A stretch of 36,262 nt of DNA from Geobacter sp. UBA4074 (GCA_002383415.1 DFYU01000062.1:14546-50807); one strand, 5' to 3'; numbered from the stretch's first letter, positions 1 through 6,479 are shown. Made by a program: numbers and translations. Notes: generated from the letters alone by a model not told the origin.

Positions 1-498
1 GGACTCTACTACCTGAAGGACGCCCAGCGTTTCATGGCCTATCTCACCGCCACCATCGAGGCTGGCGACCTGGTCAAGGGCGAATACTACTTGCCAGCGG
101 TCTTCATGCGGATGATCGCCGACGGCTGCAAGCTGAAAGCCCCCGAGATCGACGCCTGGCTGGATTGCGGCAAGCCCGAGACCATCCTGGCAACCAACGC
201 CTACCTGCTCAAGGGCCGCCACCATATCCACGGTGAGGCCGAAAATTGCGTCTTTATCGAGCCGGTACACCTTGAAAAAGGGGTGCTGGTGCGCGATAGC
301 ATCCTCGGGCCCAACGTCTCGGTGGCCAAGGGCAGCGTCATCGAGCGCAGCATCATCCGCGACAGCATTATCAACAGCGATAGCACCGTCAGCGACATGC
401 TGCTGACCGACACCATCCTGGGTGATGCCGTGCAGCTGATCGGCTCACCCCGCAAGATGAACATCGGTGATCACTCGCTGATTGAGATGCAGGGGTAA
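1..498 (+). CDS. Sugar-phosphate nucleotidyltransferase, C-terminal part (5' end outside window)
   Basis: The reading frame is open from base 1, so the gene begins before the window; 165 codons are visible. The visible part has the end of a nucleotidyltransferase fold (DAWLDCGKPETILATN, typical of glucose-1-phosphate thymidylyltransferase-like enzymes). It is followed by hexapeptide-like left-handed beta-helix repeats rich in I/V at regular spacing (VFIEPVHLEKGVLVRDS, SVIERSIIRDSIINSDS). Family knowledge: such proteins activate a sugar 1-phosphate with an NTP, and the beta-helix aids oligomerisation. The substrate cannot be read here. The protein ends SLIEMQG, and an almost identical coding tail recurs at 1485-1511 beyond the next two genes. 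Position at the edge of an O-antigen locus fits a role in nucleotide-sugar supply. Confidence 0.8.
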   Translation, partial: GLYYLKDAQRFMAYLTATIEAGDLVKGEYYLPAVFMRMIADGCKLKAPEIDAWLDCGKPETILATNAYLLKGRHHIHGEAENCVFIEPVHLEKGVLVRDSILGPNVSVAKGSVIERSIIRDSIINSDSTVSDMLLTDTILGDAVQLIGSPRKMNIGDHSLIEMQG

Positions 499-668
499 AA
501 ACCGTACACGCAAGTAAACCGCAGATGGGCGCCGAGCAATGCAGAAAAAGCAAAAAACACCAAAAGCCTTTGGGTTGCTGGGATATCCTAATAACAGGCC
601 ATTGACGTTATAGGCGTGTTTCGTGCCGTTATCGGCGGTTAAAAGCTGTTAGCTACCAGGTACATCGC
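499..668. other. Gene-free 170-base stretch before the MntA-HepT pair
   Basis: No convincing ORF. The first part, about 505-550, reads like a degraded copy of an iterated intergenic repeat (ACGCAAGTAAACCGCAGATG). This is an impression without a second copy in the window. A weak AGG lies about 10 bases before the ATG at 669. No terminator hairpin was recognised. Confidence 0.35.
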
Positions 669-953
669 ATGCGTCTGACTAAATATGAAAAAGATGCCAT
701 CACCTCAGTAATCGCCATATTCGATCCGCAGGCCAGGGTGTACCTGTTCGGCTCACGGGTTGACGACACCAAGCGTGGTGGCGACATCGACCTGCTCATC
801 ATGTCAGACAGTCTGTCACTTGGAGATCGCGGCAAAATTAGCTGGGAACTGTGTGGCAGGCTTGGCGAACAGAAGATCGATATCCTTATTGCAAAGGATA
901 CCGCGGATCCGTTTGTGGCGCTTGCCTATAAAACCGGAGAGCTTCTTTCGTGA
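669..953 (+). CDS. mntA: MntA-like nucleotidyltransferase antitoxin
   Basis: 94 residues forming a minimal nucleotidyltransferase (MNT) domain. The signature FGSRVDDTKRGGDIDLLI lies at about residues 26-43, with the metal-binding DxD in GDID and a third acidic residue probably in KIDILI (about 69-74). Spacing between GS and DID is nine residues, one less than the textbook GSx10DxD. Family knowledge: MntA AMP-ylates its HepT partner on a tyrosine and silences it. The gene overlaps the next one by GTGA (950-953), so the two are translationally coupled, as expected for an MNT-HEPN module. The pair interrupts the sugar operon and is followed by a copy of the preceding gene's tail. Confidence 0.85.
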   Translation: MRLTKYEKDAITSVIAIFDPQARVYLFGSRVDDTKRGGDIDLLIMSDSLSLGDRGKISWELCGRLGEQKIDILIAKDTADPFVALAYKTGELLS

Positions 954-1390
954 CAGAAGATCTGAATAAACTAGTGCAGAAAGAGCTGCAGCTGCTTGAA
1001 GATGCTCGCCAGGTATTGGCGTATTCCTTTGCCAAATGCAGTAAAATCGGCATCAAAACAGACTACACGCCGGAAGAATTAGAGAGTTTCGAATCACTTT
1101 GCAGCCGTTTCGCCCGTCTGAGCGACATCATGACGCAAAAGATATTCAGGCTGCTGGCCGAGATAGCCCTTGAGCAGCCCGGTACCGTACGAGACCGGAT
1201 CAACCGGGCTGAAAAGTGGAACCTGATCGAGACAGCTGAAGATTTTGTCGCAATCCGTATTGTAAGGAATGACATCGCCCATGAATATCTACCTGAAGCG
1301 ATCCGGGATATTTTCAAAAAAGTGATGGAACTGACGCCGACACTGCTTAAAAGCGTCTCTCTCACCACTGACTACTGCAGCAAATTGTAG
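950..1390 (+). CDS. hepT: HepT-like HEPN toxin (RNase-type)
   Basis: 146 residues, GTG start inside the MntA stop, with a CCGGAGAG ribosome-binding site at 935-942. It is largely helical. The HEPN active-site motif Rx4HxY is intact as RNDIAHEY at about residues 106-113 (R, H and Y all present). Family knowledge: HepT proteins cleave RNA as dimers, and the motif tyrosine is the AMP-ylation target of MntA. The combination with the upstream MNT gene makes this a complete and probably functional type VII-like toxin-antitoxin pair. It has no evident sugar-metabolism role, so it is best read as an inserted cassette. Confidence 0.85.
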   Translation: MTEDLNKLVQKELQLLEDARQVLAYSFAKCSKIGIKTDYTPEELESFESLCSRFARLSDIMTQKIFRLLAEIALEQPGTVRDRINRAEKWNLIETAEDFVAIRIVRNDIAHEYLPEAIRDIFKKVMELTPTLLKSVSLTTDYCSKL

Positions 1391-1538
1391 CCTTATCGCA
1401 GCGCATGGCACATCGGTTTGTGTGCAGCACGAGCAGGCGAAAACAGAAAGCAAATTGGAAATACGAGAGATGTCGCTCAGTTTTTACTCGCTGATCGAGA
1501 TGCAGGGATAGCACATTACACATGATGGAGCCTTACGC
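1391..1538. other. Spacer carrying a copy of the upstream gene's 3' tail
   Basis: 148 bases between hepT and rfbF. Positions 1485-1511 read Y-S-L-I-E-M-Q-G-stop in one frame and match the last codons of the first gene (474-498) in 23 of 26 bases by my hand alignment. The rest has no ORF. A GGAG at 1526-1529 is the ribosome-binding site of rfbF. Confidence 0.6.
1485..1511 (+). pseudogene. Duplicated 3' tail of the nucleotidyltransferase gene
   Basis: The short frame ending TAG at 1509-1511 spells YSLIEMQG-stop. The intact gene upstream ends HSLIEMQG-stop at 496-498. Differences are one transition inside the isoleucine codon, one in the glycine codon and the stop codon. The two copies flank the MntA-HepT pair as a direct repeat. 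The copy has no start codon of its own and is interpreted as the original operon tail or a target-site duplication. Confidence 0.6.
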
Positions 1539-2312
1539 ATGAAAGTCGTCGTTCTGGCCGGTGGCTACGGCACCCGTATCTCTGAGGAATCCCATCTCAA
1601 GCCAAAGCCGATGATCGAGATCGGTGAACGGCCGATCCTGTGGCACATCATGAAGATCTATTCCAGCTACGGCTTTAATGACTTTGTGATCTGTCTCGGC
1701 TACAAGGGCTACTGTATCAAGGAATACTTTGCCCACTATTTCCTGCACGAGTCCGATATTACCTTTGACTTCCGCAACCAGAACGAACGGATGGTGCATA
1801 ACCACTCCGCCGAGCCGTGGCAAGTAACCTTGGTCAGCACAGGTCTTGAGACCATGACCGGCGGCAGGGTCAAGCGGGTTAAGGACTATATCGGCAACGA
1901 ACCATTTATGCTGACCTACGGCGATGGCGTGGCCGATGTCAACATCAAGCAGTTGCTTACGTACCATCAAGCCCACGGCAAACTGGCCACTGTCACCTCC
2001 ATCCAGCCTGCTGGCCGTTTTGGCGCTCTGGATCTTGACGATGACAATCTGATCCATGGTTTTCAGGAAAAACCGAAGGGCGATGGCGCCTGGATCAATG
2101 GCGGTTTTTTTGTGATGCAACCCGAGGTGCTGGATTACATCGACGGCGACGCAACCATTCTGGAACGAGAACCACTGGAAGGGCTTGCCCAAGCCGGACA
2201 GCTGGTGGCCCACAAGCATACCGGCTTCTGGCAGCCGATGGACACCCTGCGGGACAAAAATTTGCTGGATGATCTCTGGAAATCCGGTAAGGCGCCGTGG
2301 AAGGTGTGGTAG
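1539..2312 (+). CDS. rfbF: Glucose-1-phosphate cytidylyltransferase
   Basis: 257 residues, the usual RfbF length. It carries the nucleotidyltransferase signature LAGGYGTRISEE at residues 6-17 and KPKPMIEIG at about 22-30, followed by YGDGVADV (metal-binding Asp) near residue 127. It catalyses CTP plus glucose 1-phosphate to CDP-glucose, the first step of the CDP-3,6-dideoxyhexose route continued by rfbG and rfbH downstream. The ATG at 1539 is preceded by GGAG at 1526-1529. Immediately after its stop the sequence enters R1 repeats and a four-helix-bundle gene, which separates it from rfbG. Confidence 0.95.
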   Translation: MKVVVLAGGYGTRISEESHLKPKPMIEIGERPILWHIMKIYSSYGFNDFVICLGYKGYCIKEYFAHYFLHESDITFDFRNQNERMVHNHSAEPWQVTLVSTGLETMTGGRVKRVKDYIGNEPFMLTYGDGVADVNIKQLLTYHQAHGKLATVTSIQPAGRFGALDLDDDNLIHGFQEKPKGDGAWINGGFFVMQPEVLDYIDGDATILEREPLEGLAQAGQLVAHKHTGFWQPMDTLRDKNLLDDLWKSGKAPWKVW

Positions 2313-2360
2313 AGGCGTTGAAGAGTTGAAAGTTGAAAGTTGAGGGAGAGGCGTTGAAGG
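2311..2360 (+). repeat. R1 repeat, left arm of the first four-helix-bundle gene
   Basis: Iterated GTTGAA/AGTTGA units fill 2317-2344. AGAGGCGTTGAAG occurs at both ends of this block (2311-2323 and 2347-2359). The first 17 bases from 2316 match the reverse complement of the right arm (2747-2763) in 16 positions. The block also supplies the GGGAGAGG ribosome-binding site and TTG start of the following gene. Confidence 0.8.
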
Positions 2361-2731
2361 AACACCAGTTTACCCATGAAAAGCTAAAGTCCTGGCAGCT
2401 TGCAAAGATTTTCGCCAAACGGGTATACGAGGCAACGACAAGTTACCCGTCTACAGAACGCTATGGTCTCGTCGACCAATTGCGCAGAGCGACAGTATCG
2501 GTTATGTCCAATCTGGCTGAAAGATCTGGGCGCACCAATACACGGGATCAGGCACACTTCTCACAATTGGCATATGGCTCATTGATGGAGACGGATGCCC
2601 AGTTACAACTTTCTATGGATCTCGGCTACCTGCCTGAAACGGTATACCGCGATTTACGACAAGCAATACAAGAGTTGTCGGCAGCCATAAGTGGCTTGCG
2701 TGCAGCACAGATGAAGAAAGCAAATACATGA
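2354..2731 (+). CDS. Four-helix-bundle protein (23S rRNA IVP / S23 family), copy 1
   Basis: 125 residues from a TTG at 2354, chosen because GGGAG (2344-2348) lies just upstream and the protein then begins LKEHQFTHEKLKSWQLA as in the family. A TTG at 2333 inside the repeat is an alternative. Family hallmarks include LKSWQLAKIF, YPSTERYGLVDQLRRA and VMSNLAERSGRTN. Family knowledge: homologues are encoded in intervening sequences of 23S rRNA and resemble the Avd accessory protein of diversity-generating retroelements; they form basic pentameric bundles and their role is unsettled. Here the gene is bracketed by inverted R1 repeats and overlaps rfbG by ATGA, so rfbG translation is coupled to it. 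Confidence 0.88.
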   Translation: MKEHQFTHEKLKSWQLAKIFAKRVYEATTSYPSTERYGLVDQLRRATVSVMSNLAERSGRTNTRDQAHFSQLAYGSLMETDAQLQLSMDLGYLPETVYRDLRQAIQELSAAISGLRAAQMKKANT

Positions 2732-3846
2732 CTTCAACTCCTCAACCTTTCAACTTTTCAACGAATACTTTTTTCCATGGGAAAAAAGTATTCCTCACCG
2801 GCCACACCGGCTTCAAGGGTAGTTGGCTTACCCTGTGGTTGCTTAAGCTTGGTGCCGAGGTACATGGCTATGCCTTGGAGCCGCCAACCGAACCGAGTCT
2901 CTTCAACCTGCTGGGCTTCAACTCCTCAACCCCTCAACTCTTCAGCACGATTAATGATATCCGTGATGGCGCAACGTTGTCAGCTGCCATGCAGCGGGTT
3001 CAGCCGGAAATTGTCATTCACATGGCGGCCCAACCGCTGGTGCGAGACTCCTACACTATACCGGTGGAGACCTACGCCACCAACGTCATGGGCACCGTCA
3101 ACCTGCTGGAGGCGGTGCGTCACTGCCCCTCAGTACGAGCAGTGGTCAATGTCACCACCGACAAATGTTATGAAAATAAGGAATGGGTCTGGGGCTACCG
3201 CGAGAACGAGCCAATGGGCGGTTTCGATCCTTACTCCAGCAGCAAAGGCTGCGCCGAACTGGTCACCGCCGCCTACCGCAACTCGTTCTTCAACGCCTCA
3301 ACTTTCAACTCTTCAACTCCTCAACACGGCACCGCCGTAGCCACCGCACGTGCCGGCAACGTCATCGGTGGCGGCGATTGGGCCACCGACCGCCTGATCC
3401 CCGATATCATCCGCGCCATCATGGCCAACGAGCCAGTCCGGATCCGTAACCCCCACGCCATCCGGCCCTGGCAGCATGTGCTGGAGCCGTTGTCCGGCTA
3501 CCTCACCTTGGCGCAACGCCTCTACGAACAAGGGGCGGCCTACGCCGAAGGCTGGAACTTCGGGCCAGCTGATGAGGATGCCAAGCCGGTTGAGTGGATT
3601 GTCCAACGGTTATGCGAACAGTGGGGAGCTGATGCACGTTATGAGATCGACAGTGGCGACCATCCCCACGAGGCCCATTACCTGAAACTTGATTGTTCCA
3701 AGGCCCGCATGCGTCTCGGCTGGCAGCCGCGCTGGAACCTGCGCCAGACCCTTGACAGCATTATCGAATGGGTTAAGGTATACCAGACAAGTGGCGATGT
3801 ACGGGCCTGCTGTCTTCAGCAGATAGAGGAGTATCAAAACAGTTGA
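2728..3846 (+). CDS. rfbG: CDP-glucose 4,6-dehydratase with repeat-derived insertions
   Basis: 372 residues, extended SDR family. The NAD-binding TGHTGFKGSW lies at residues 24-33 and the catalytic YSSSK follows FDP in the middle third. ATARAGNVIGGGDWA is typical of RfbG. It converts CDP-glucose to CDP-4-keto-6-deoxyglucose. Three segments are encoded by R1 repeats: the first 13 residues (MTSTPQPFNFSTN), about residues 64-73 (FNSSTPQLFS) and about 188-200 (NASTFNSSTPQ). By comparison with homologues as I remember them, the first replaces the native N-terminus and the others lengthen loops by a few residues. All core motifs are intact, so it is probably functional. Confidence 0.93.
   Translation: MTSTPQPFNFSTNTFFHGKKVFLTGHTGFKGSWLTLWLLKLGAEVHGYALEPPTEPSLFNLLGFNSSTPQLFSTINDIRDGATLSAAMQRVQPEIVIHMAAQPLVRDSYTIPVETYATNVMGTVNLLEAVRHCPSVRAVVNVTTDKCYENKEWVWGYRENEPMGGFDPYSSSKGCAELVTAAYRNSFFNASTFNSSTPQHGTAVATARAGNVIGGGDWATDRLIPDIIRAIMANEPVRIRNPHAIRPWQHVLEPLSGYLTLAQRLYEQGAAYAEGWNFGPADEDAKPVEWIVQRLCEQWGADARYEIDSGDHPHEAHYLKLDCSKARMRLGWQPRWNLRQTLDSIIEWVKVYQTSGDVRACCLQQIEEYQNS
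2732..2763 (+). repeat. R1 repeat, right arm of four-helix-bundle copy 1 / start of rfbG
   Basis: CAACTCCTCAACC-type units in the orientation opposite to 2311-2360, so the two arms form an inverted repeat around the four-helix-bundle gene. The block encodes the N-terminal residues of RfbG. Confidence 0.8.
2917..2945 (+). repeat. R1 repeat inside rfbG (first internal copy)
   Basis: CTTCAACTCCTCAACCCC-type units in frame, encoding FNSSTPQLFS between SLF and NDIRD. There is no stop codon in the reading frame used. Confidence 0.7.
3288..3326 (+). repeat. R1 repeat inside rfbG (second internal copy)
   Basis: Four TCAAC-type units in frame, encoding NASTFNSSTPQ between YRNSFF and HGTAVATARAGN. 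Homologues recalled from memory have a shorter linker here. Confidence 0.75.
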
Positions 3847-3880
3847 TGGTTGAAAGTTGATAGTTGATGGTTGAATTGAG
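3841..3880 (+). repeat. R1 repeat between rfbG and the PemK antitoxin gene
   Basis: GTTGATGGTTGAAAGTTGAT-type units starting at the rfbG stop codon and running into the GAGGAGAG ribosome-binding site of the next gene. Same orientation as the left arm at 2311-2360. Confidence 0.75.
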
Positions 3881-3888
3881 GAGAGATT

Positions 3889-4110
3889 ATGCAAGCGTTA
3901 AGAATTACTCAAAATGTTTCACAAGATGGTTATCTTCATATTGCCATACCGCCAGAAATGAGTCGCAGGTGTGAAGTAATAGTGCTTGCGCTGGATGATT
4001 CCAAAGAGGCAACGCCCATGACCTATAATACGGCAAAGATGCAGGAGCAATCGGGCTTTGCGCAGCAGGTGCTTGGCGCTGCAAGTGAGGATGTCTGGAA
4101 TGACCTATAA
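3889..4110 (+). CDS. Putative antitoxin of a PemK/MazF-type pair
   Basis: 73 residues with a strong GAGGAGAG site at 3878-3885. The N-terminal part (MQALRITQNVSQDGYLHIAIPPEMSRRCEVIVLAL, in pieces) resembles short beta-rich antitoxins paired with PemK-like toxins. The C-terminal part (about 45-73) is polar and probably disordered, as expected for a toxin-neutralising tail. The gene overlaps the downstream toxin start (4100) by 11 bases in another frame. I infer the antitoxin role mainly from position and size; the family is not firmly recognised. It lies directly behind an R1 repeat block. Confidence 0.65.
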   Translation: MQALRITQNVSQDGYLHIAIPPEMSRRCEVIVLALDDSKEATPMTYNTAKMQEQSGFAQQVLGAASEDVWNDL

Positions 4111-5869
4111 AGGCAAAATCTTCAAGATTCCTTTTCCTTTTACTGACCTCTCCGGTGTTAAAGCGCGACCAGCACTTGCTATTTCCGAACCTGATGAATA
4201 TGGCGATCTAGAATTTCTGTTTATAACTACAAAAAACGCCCGGTCATTTGGTGAACATATTGAATTAACATCTGATGTTTTTGCTGGGGAACCACTTCCA
4301 TTTGATTCCAAAGTGCATATTGATAAAAAGTATCTTTTGTCAAAAGACATCATTATAAAAGAAAAATCAGCCGTATCAGAAGCTTTTTTAGAAACTGTCA
4401 TGCGTCGTTTAGTACTGAACGAAACGTGCAAACATTATGCAGTAATGCATAAGTCCAGTAAATCTTTCACCCCTGGCGACCGTATCTCTTATGCAGGGCG
4501 GGTGTTTGATGAACGAGAAGTCACCACACTTGTTGATTCATCTCTCGATTTCTGGCTGACCACAGGCCGCTATGCCGAGAGGTTTGAACAGGGATTTGCT
4601 CAATTTCTGGGAGTCCAGCACTGCTCGCTGGTCAACTCCGGCTCATCCGCAAATCTTCTCGCTTTCATGGCGTTAACATCACCAAAGCTTGGTGACAGGC
4701 GCATCAGGCCCGGCGATGAGGTTATCACCGTGGCCGCAGGTTTTCCGACAACCGTAGCCCCCATTATCCAGTACGGCGCGGTGCCGGTCTTTGTTGATGT
4801 CAGCCTGCCTACCTATAACATCGATGTCACCCAACTGGATGTGGCCCTTTCCGACAGAACTAAAGCGGTCATGGTGGCCCACACCCTGGGCAACCCCTTT
4901 GATCTGGCAAGCGTCAAGGCCTTCTGCGACAAGCACAACCTCTGGCTGATCGAAGACAACTGCGACGCCTTGGGTTCCCGCTACCGCATGCAGCTCAACT
5001 CTCAACCTTCAACTTTCAACTCTTCAACTTTAGGGTCCTCAACTTTCAACTCTTCACCTTTCAGCGAGTTCCAGTTTACTGGAACCATAGGCCATATCGG
5101 TACCTCCAGTTTCTACCCACCGCACCACATGACCATGGGCGAAGGCGGCGCGGTCTACACCAACGACACCCAGCTCAAGCGGCTGATCGAATCCTTCCGT
5201 GACTGGGGGCGCGACTGCTGGTGCCCCTCCGGCAAGGACAACACATGCAACAACCGCTTTGGCCAGCAGTTTGGTGAGCTGCCCTTTGGCTACGACCACA
5301 AGTATGTCTATTCCCACTTCGGATATAACCTAAAGGTGACCGACATGCAGGCCGCCATCGGTTGCGCCCAGTTGGAGAAATTCCCAGGGTTTGTTGAGGC
5401 CCGCAAGAAGAACTGGAAACTGCTGAGGGATGGACTGGCAGGCCTGGAAGACCGCCTGATCCTGCCGGAAGCGACACCCAATTCCGATCCCTCATGGTTC
5501 GGATTTCTGTTGACAGTACGCGACGGCAGCGGCTTAACTCGCGATAAGGTGGTGAACCACCTGGAGGGTAAAGGTATTCAGACCCGCATGCTGTTTGCCG
5601 GAAATCTGATCAAGCATCCCTGTTTTGATGAGATGCGCGCCAGCGGCAAAGGATTCCGTGTTGTAGCCAATACGAATGTTGAAAAGTTGAAAGTTGAAAA
5701 GATGAATGTTGAAGGTTTATCTCCTCAACTCCTCAGCTCTCAACTTTCATCTGCTCTTCCGGTTACGGATCTGATCATGAACAACACCTTCTGGGTGGGG
5801 GTCTATCCGGGCATGACAGAGGAGATGATCGGGTATATGGTAGAGACTATCAAAGGCGTGTGCAGATGA
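4100..5869 (+). CDS. rfbH: PemK/MazF-like toxin fused to CDP-4-keto-6-deoxyglucose 3-dehydratase (RfbH)
   Basis: 589 residues. ATG 4100 is preferred over 4091 because GAGG (4087-4090) is well spaced. Residues 1 to about 108 are PemK/MazF-like (KIPFPFTDLSGVKARPALAIS at 9-29). From about residue 112 it is RfbH: YAGRVFDERE at 131, WLTTGRY at 152, SGSSANLLA at 180. The PLP-lysine position is His342 (SFYPPHH), diagnostic of the E1 3-dehydratase. Cys373, Cys375 and Cys383 fit the 2Fe-2S ligands. Two R1-encoded insertions lie at about 297-327 and 526-552. RfbH makes the 3-deoxy intermediate of CDP-dideoxyhexoses together with a reductase. An ATG at 4445 could start RfbH alone, but it lacks a good ribosome-binding site. 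The toxin fusion is highly unusual. Confidence 0.9.
   Translation: MTYKGKIFKIPFPFTDLSGVKARPALAISEPDEYGDLEFLFITTKNARSFGEHIELTSDVFAGEPLPFDSKVHIDKKYLLSKDIIIKEKSAVSEAFLETVMRRLVLNETCKHYAVMHKSSKSFTPGDRISYAGRVFDEREVTTLVDSSLDFWLTTGRYAERFEQGFAQFLGVQHCSLVNSGSSANLLAFMALTSPKLGDRRIRPGDEVITVAAGFPTTVAPIIQYGAVPVFVDVSLPTYNIDVTQLDVALSDRTKAVMVAHTLGNPFDLASVKAFCDKHNLWLIEDNCDALGSRYRMQLNSQPSTFNSSTLGSSTFNSSPFSEFQFTGTIGHIGTSSFYPPHHMTMGEGGAVYTNDTQLKRLIESFRDWGRDCWCPSGKDNTCNNRFGQQFGELPFGYDHKYVYSHFGYNLKVTDMQAAIGCAQLEKFPGFVEARKKNWKLLRDGLAGLEDRLILPEATPNSDPSWFGFLLTVRDGSGLTRDKVVNHLEGKGIQTRMLFAGNLIKHPCFDEMRASGKGFRVVANTNVEKLKVEKMNVEGLSPQLLSSQLSSALPVTDLIMNNTFWVGVYPGMTEEMIGYMVETIKGVCR
4994..5064 (+). repeat. R1 repeat inside rfbH (first internal copy)
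   Basis: About 70 bases of TCAACTTTCAACTCTTC-type units, itself partly duplicated (AACTTTCAACTCTTCA occurs twice). It encodes an N/S/T/P-rich stretch between LGSRYR and FTGTIGHIGTSSFYPPHH, just before the cofactor-site histidine. Homologues I recall also vary in length at this loop. Confidence 0.8.
5678..5750 (+). repeat. R1 repeat inside rfbH (second internal copy, both orientations)
   Basis: GTTGAAAAGTTGAAAGTTGA-type units followed by CTCAACTCCTCAGCTCTCAAC-type units, so the block can fold on itself. In frame it encodes VEKLKVEKMNVEG then LSPQLLSSQLSSA, between FRVVANT and LPVTDLIMNNTFW. Confidence 0.8.
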
Positions 5870-5882
5870 ATGGAGGATTGTG

Positions 5883-6131
5883 ATGCCTGAAATATGTCGG
5901 TTTCTCGGAATAGTCATCAGCATGTACTTTGACGAGCATAATCCGCCACATTTTCATGTAAGCTATAATGAGCATAAGGCTGCGATTGCCATAAACACAC
6001 TGAATATATTGGACGGCGCTTTGCCTGCCAGAGTCAGAGGGCTTGTGGAGGAGTGGGCCGAACTCCACCAAGACGAGCTGCTTGCCATGTGGGAAACACA
6101 CGAGTTTCATAAAATCGATCCCCTTGTTTAG
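5883..6131 (+). CDS. DUF4160 protein (putative toxin-antitoxin-type module, first gene)
   Basis: 82 residues. ATG 5883 follows GGAGG at 5872-5876; a GTG at 5880 is less likely. The protein shows the DUF4160 pattern: ICRFLGIVISMYFDEHNPPHFHV at 3-25 with the NPPHFHV signature, then a C-terminal helix with EEWAELHQDELLAMWE. Family knowledge: DUF4160 genes are commonly paired with DUF2442 genes and have been suggested to be toxin-antitoxin-like; the activity is not established. It sits 13 bases behind the rfbH stop and is followed at once by its DUF2442 partner. Confidence 0.85.
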   Translation: MPEICRFLGIVISMYFDEHNPPHFHVSYNEHKAAIAINTLNILDGALPARVRGLVEEWAELHQDELLAMWETHEFHKIDPLV

Positions 6132-6141
6132 GAGGCCGACA

Positions 6142-6402
6142 ATGATTGCACTTCGAGAGGCACGATATCAGGAAGGGTACAAAATCTGGCTCAGTTTTAA
6201 CACTGGTGAGAGCGGTGTAGTTGACCTTGCTGATGTGCTGCATAAATATAAGGCAGCAACCCCCCTGCTTGACCAAAATGAATTCAGAAAGTTCTATCTT
6301 GATGCATGGCCAACCCTGGCTTGGCCATGCGGTTTTGATCTGTCCCCGGAAAGCTTGTATGAACGTACCATGGGAAAACAGGTAGAGTGGTTGAAGGATT
6401 AA
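6142..6402 (+). CDS. DUF2442 protein (partner of DUF4160)
   Basis: 86 residues from ATG 6142 with an excellent AGGAGG at 6130-6135 that overlaps the stop of the DUF4160 gene. Visible DUF2442 features are IWLSFNTGESGVVDLADVL (about 14-32) and a C-terminal FDLSPESLYERT where many members have a conserved IxPExLY. It is probably co-translated with DUF4160. The pair has no apparent link to sugar metabolism and is flanked by a direct duplication of the rfbH end, so I read it as an inserted cassette. Confidence 0.85.
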   Translation: MIALREARYQEGYKIWLSFNTGESGVVDLADVLHKYKAATPLLDQNEFRKFYLDAWPTLAWPCGFDLSPESLYERTMGKQVEWLKD

Positions 6403-6412
6403 GGCTCTGATA

Positions 6413-6472
6413 CAACTGTTGAAAAGTTGAATGAGTATTCAAATGCTCAACTTTCATCTTTCAACTATCAAC
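6413..6472 (+). repeat. R1 repeat behind the DUF4160-DUF2442 cassette
   Basis: GTTGAAAAGTTGA followed by CTCAACTTTCATCTTTCAAC. It shares GTTGAAAAGTTGA and CTCAACTTTCATC with the block at 5678-5750 and stands in the same place relative to the rfbH tail copy, so the two look like copies of one composite element. Confidence 0.75.
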
Positions 6473-6479
6473 CGCTTTA

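Noticed and set aside
1400..1470. Similarity of TGCAGCAC and AGAAAGCAAAT behind hepT to the 3' end of four-helix-bundle gene 1
   Set aside because: Two short matches with different spacing; not distinguishable from chance by eye.
2354..2731. Four-helix-bundle gene as Avd of a diversity-generating retroelement
   Set aside because: No reverse transcriptase, template repeat or variable repeat pair is present in the window.
3313..3606. Long minus-strand ORFs inside rfbG, rfbF, manC, metK and other GC-rich genes
   Set aside because: They are shadows of strongly recognised plus-strand genes and show no protein-family pattern.
2311..6472. R1 blocks as a CRISPR array
   Set aside because: Units are irregular, 6-15 bases long, directly adjacent and without spacers of constant length, and many lie inside genes.
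2311..6472. R1 blocks as integron attC sites carrying toxin-antitoxin cassettes
   Set aside because: GTTGAAA and TTTCAAC do not fit the attC core GTTRRRY/RYYYAAC, no integrase is visible, and the repeats also lie within genes.
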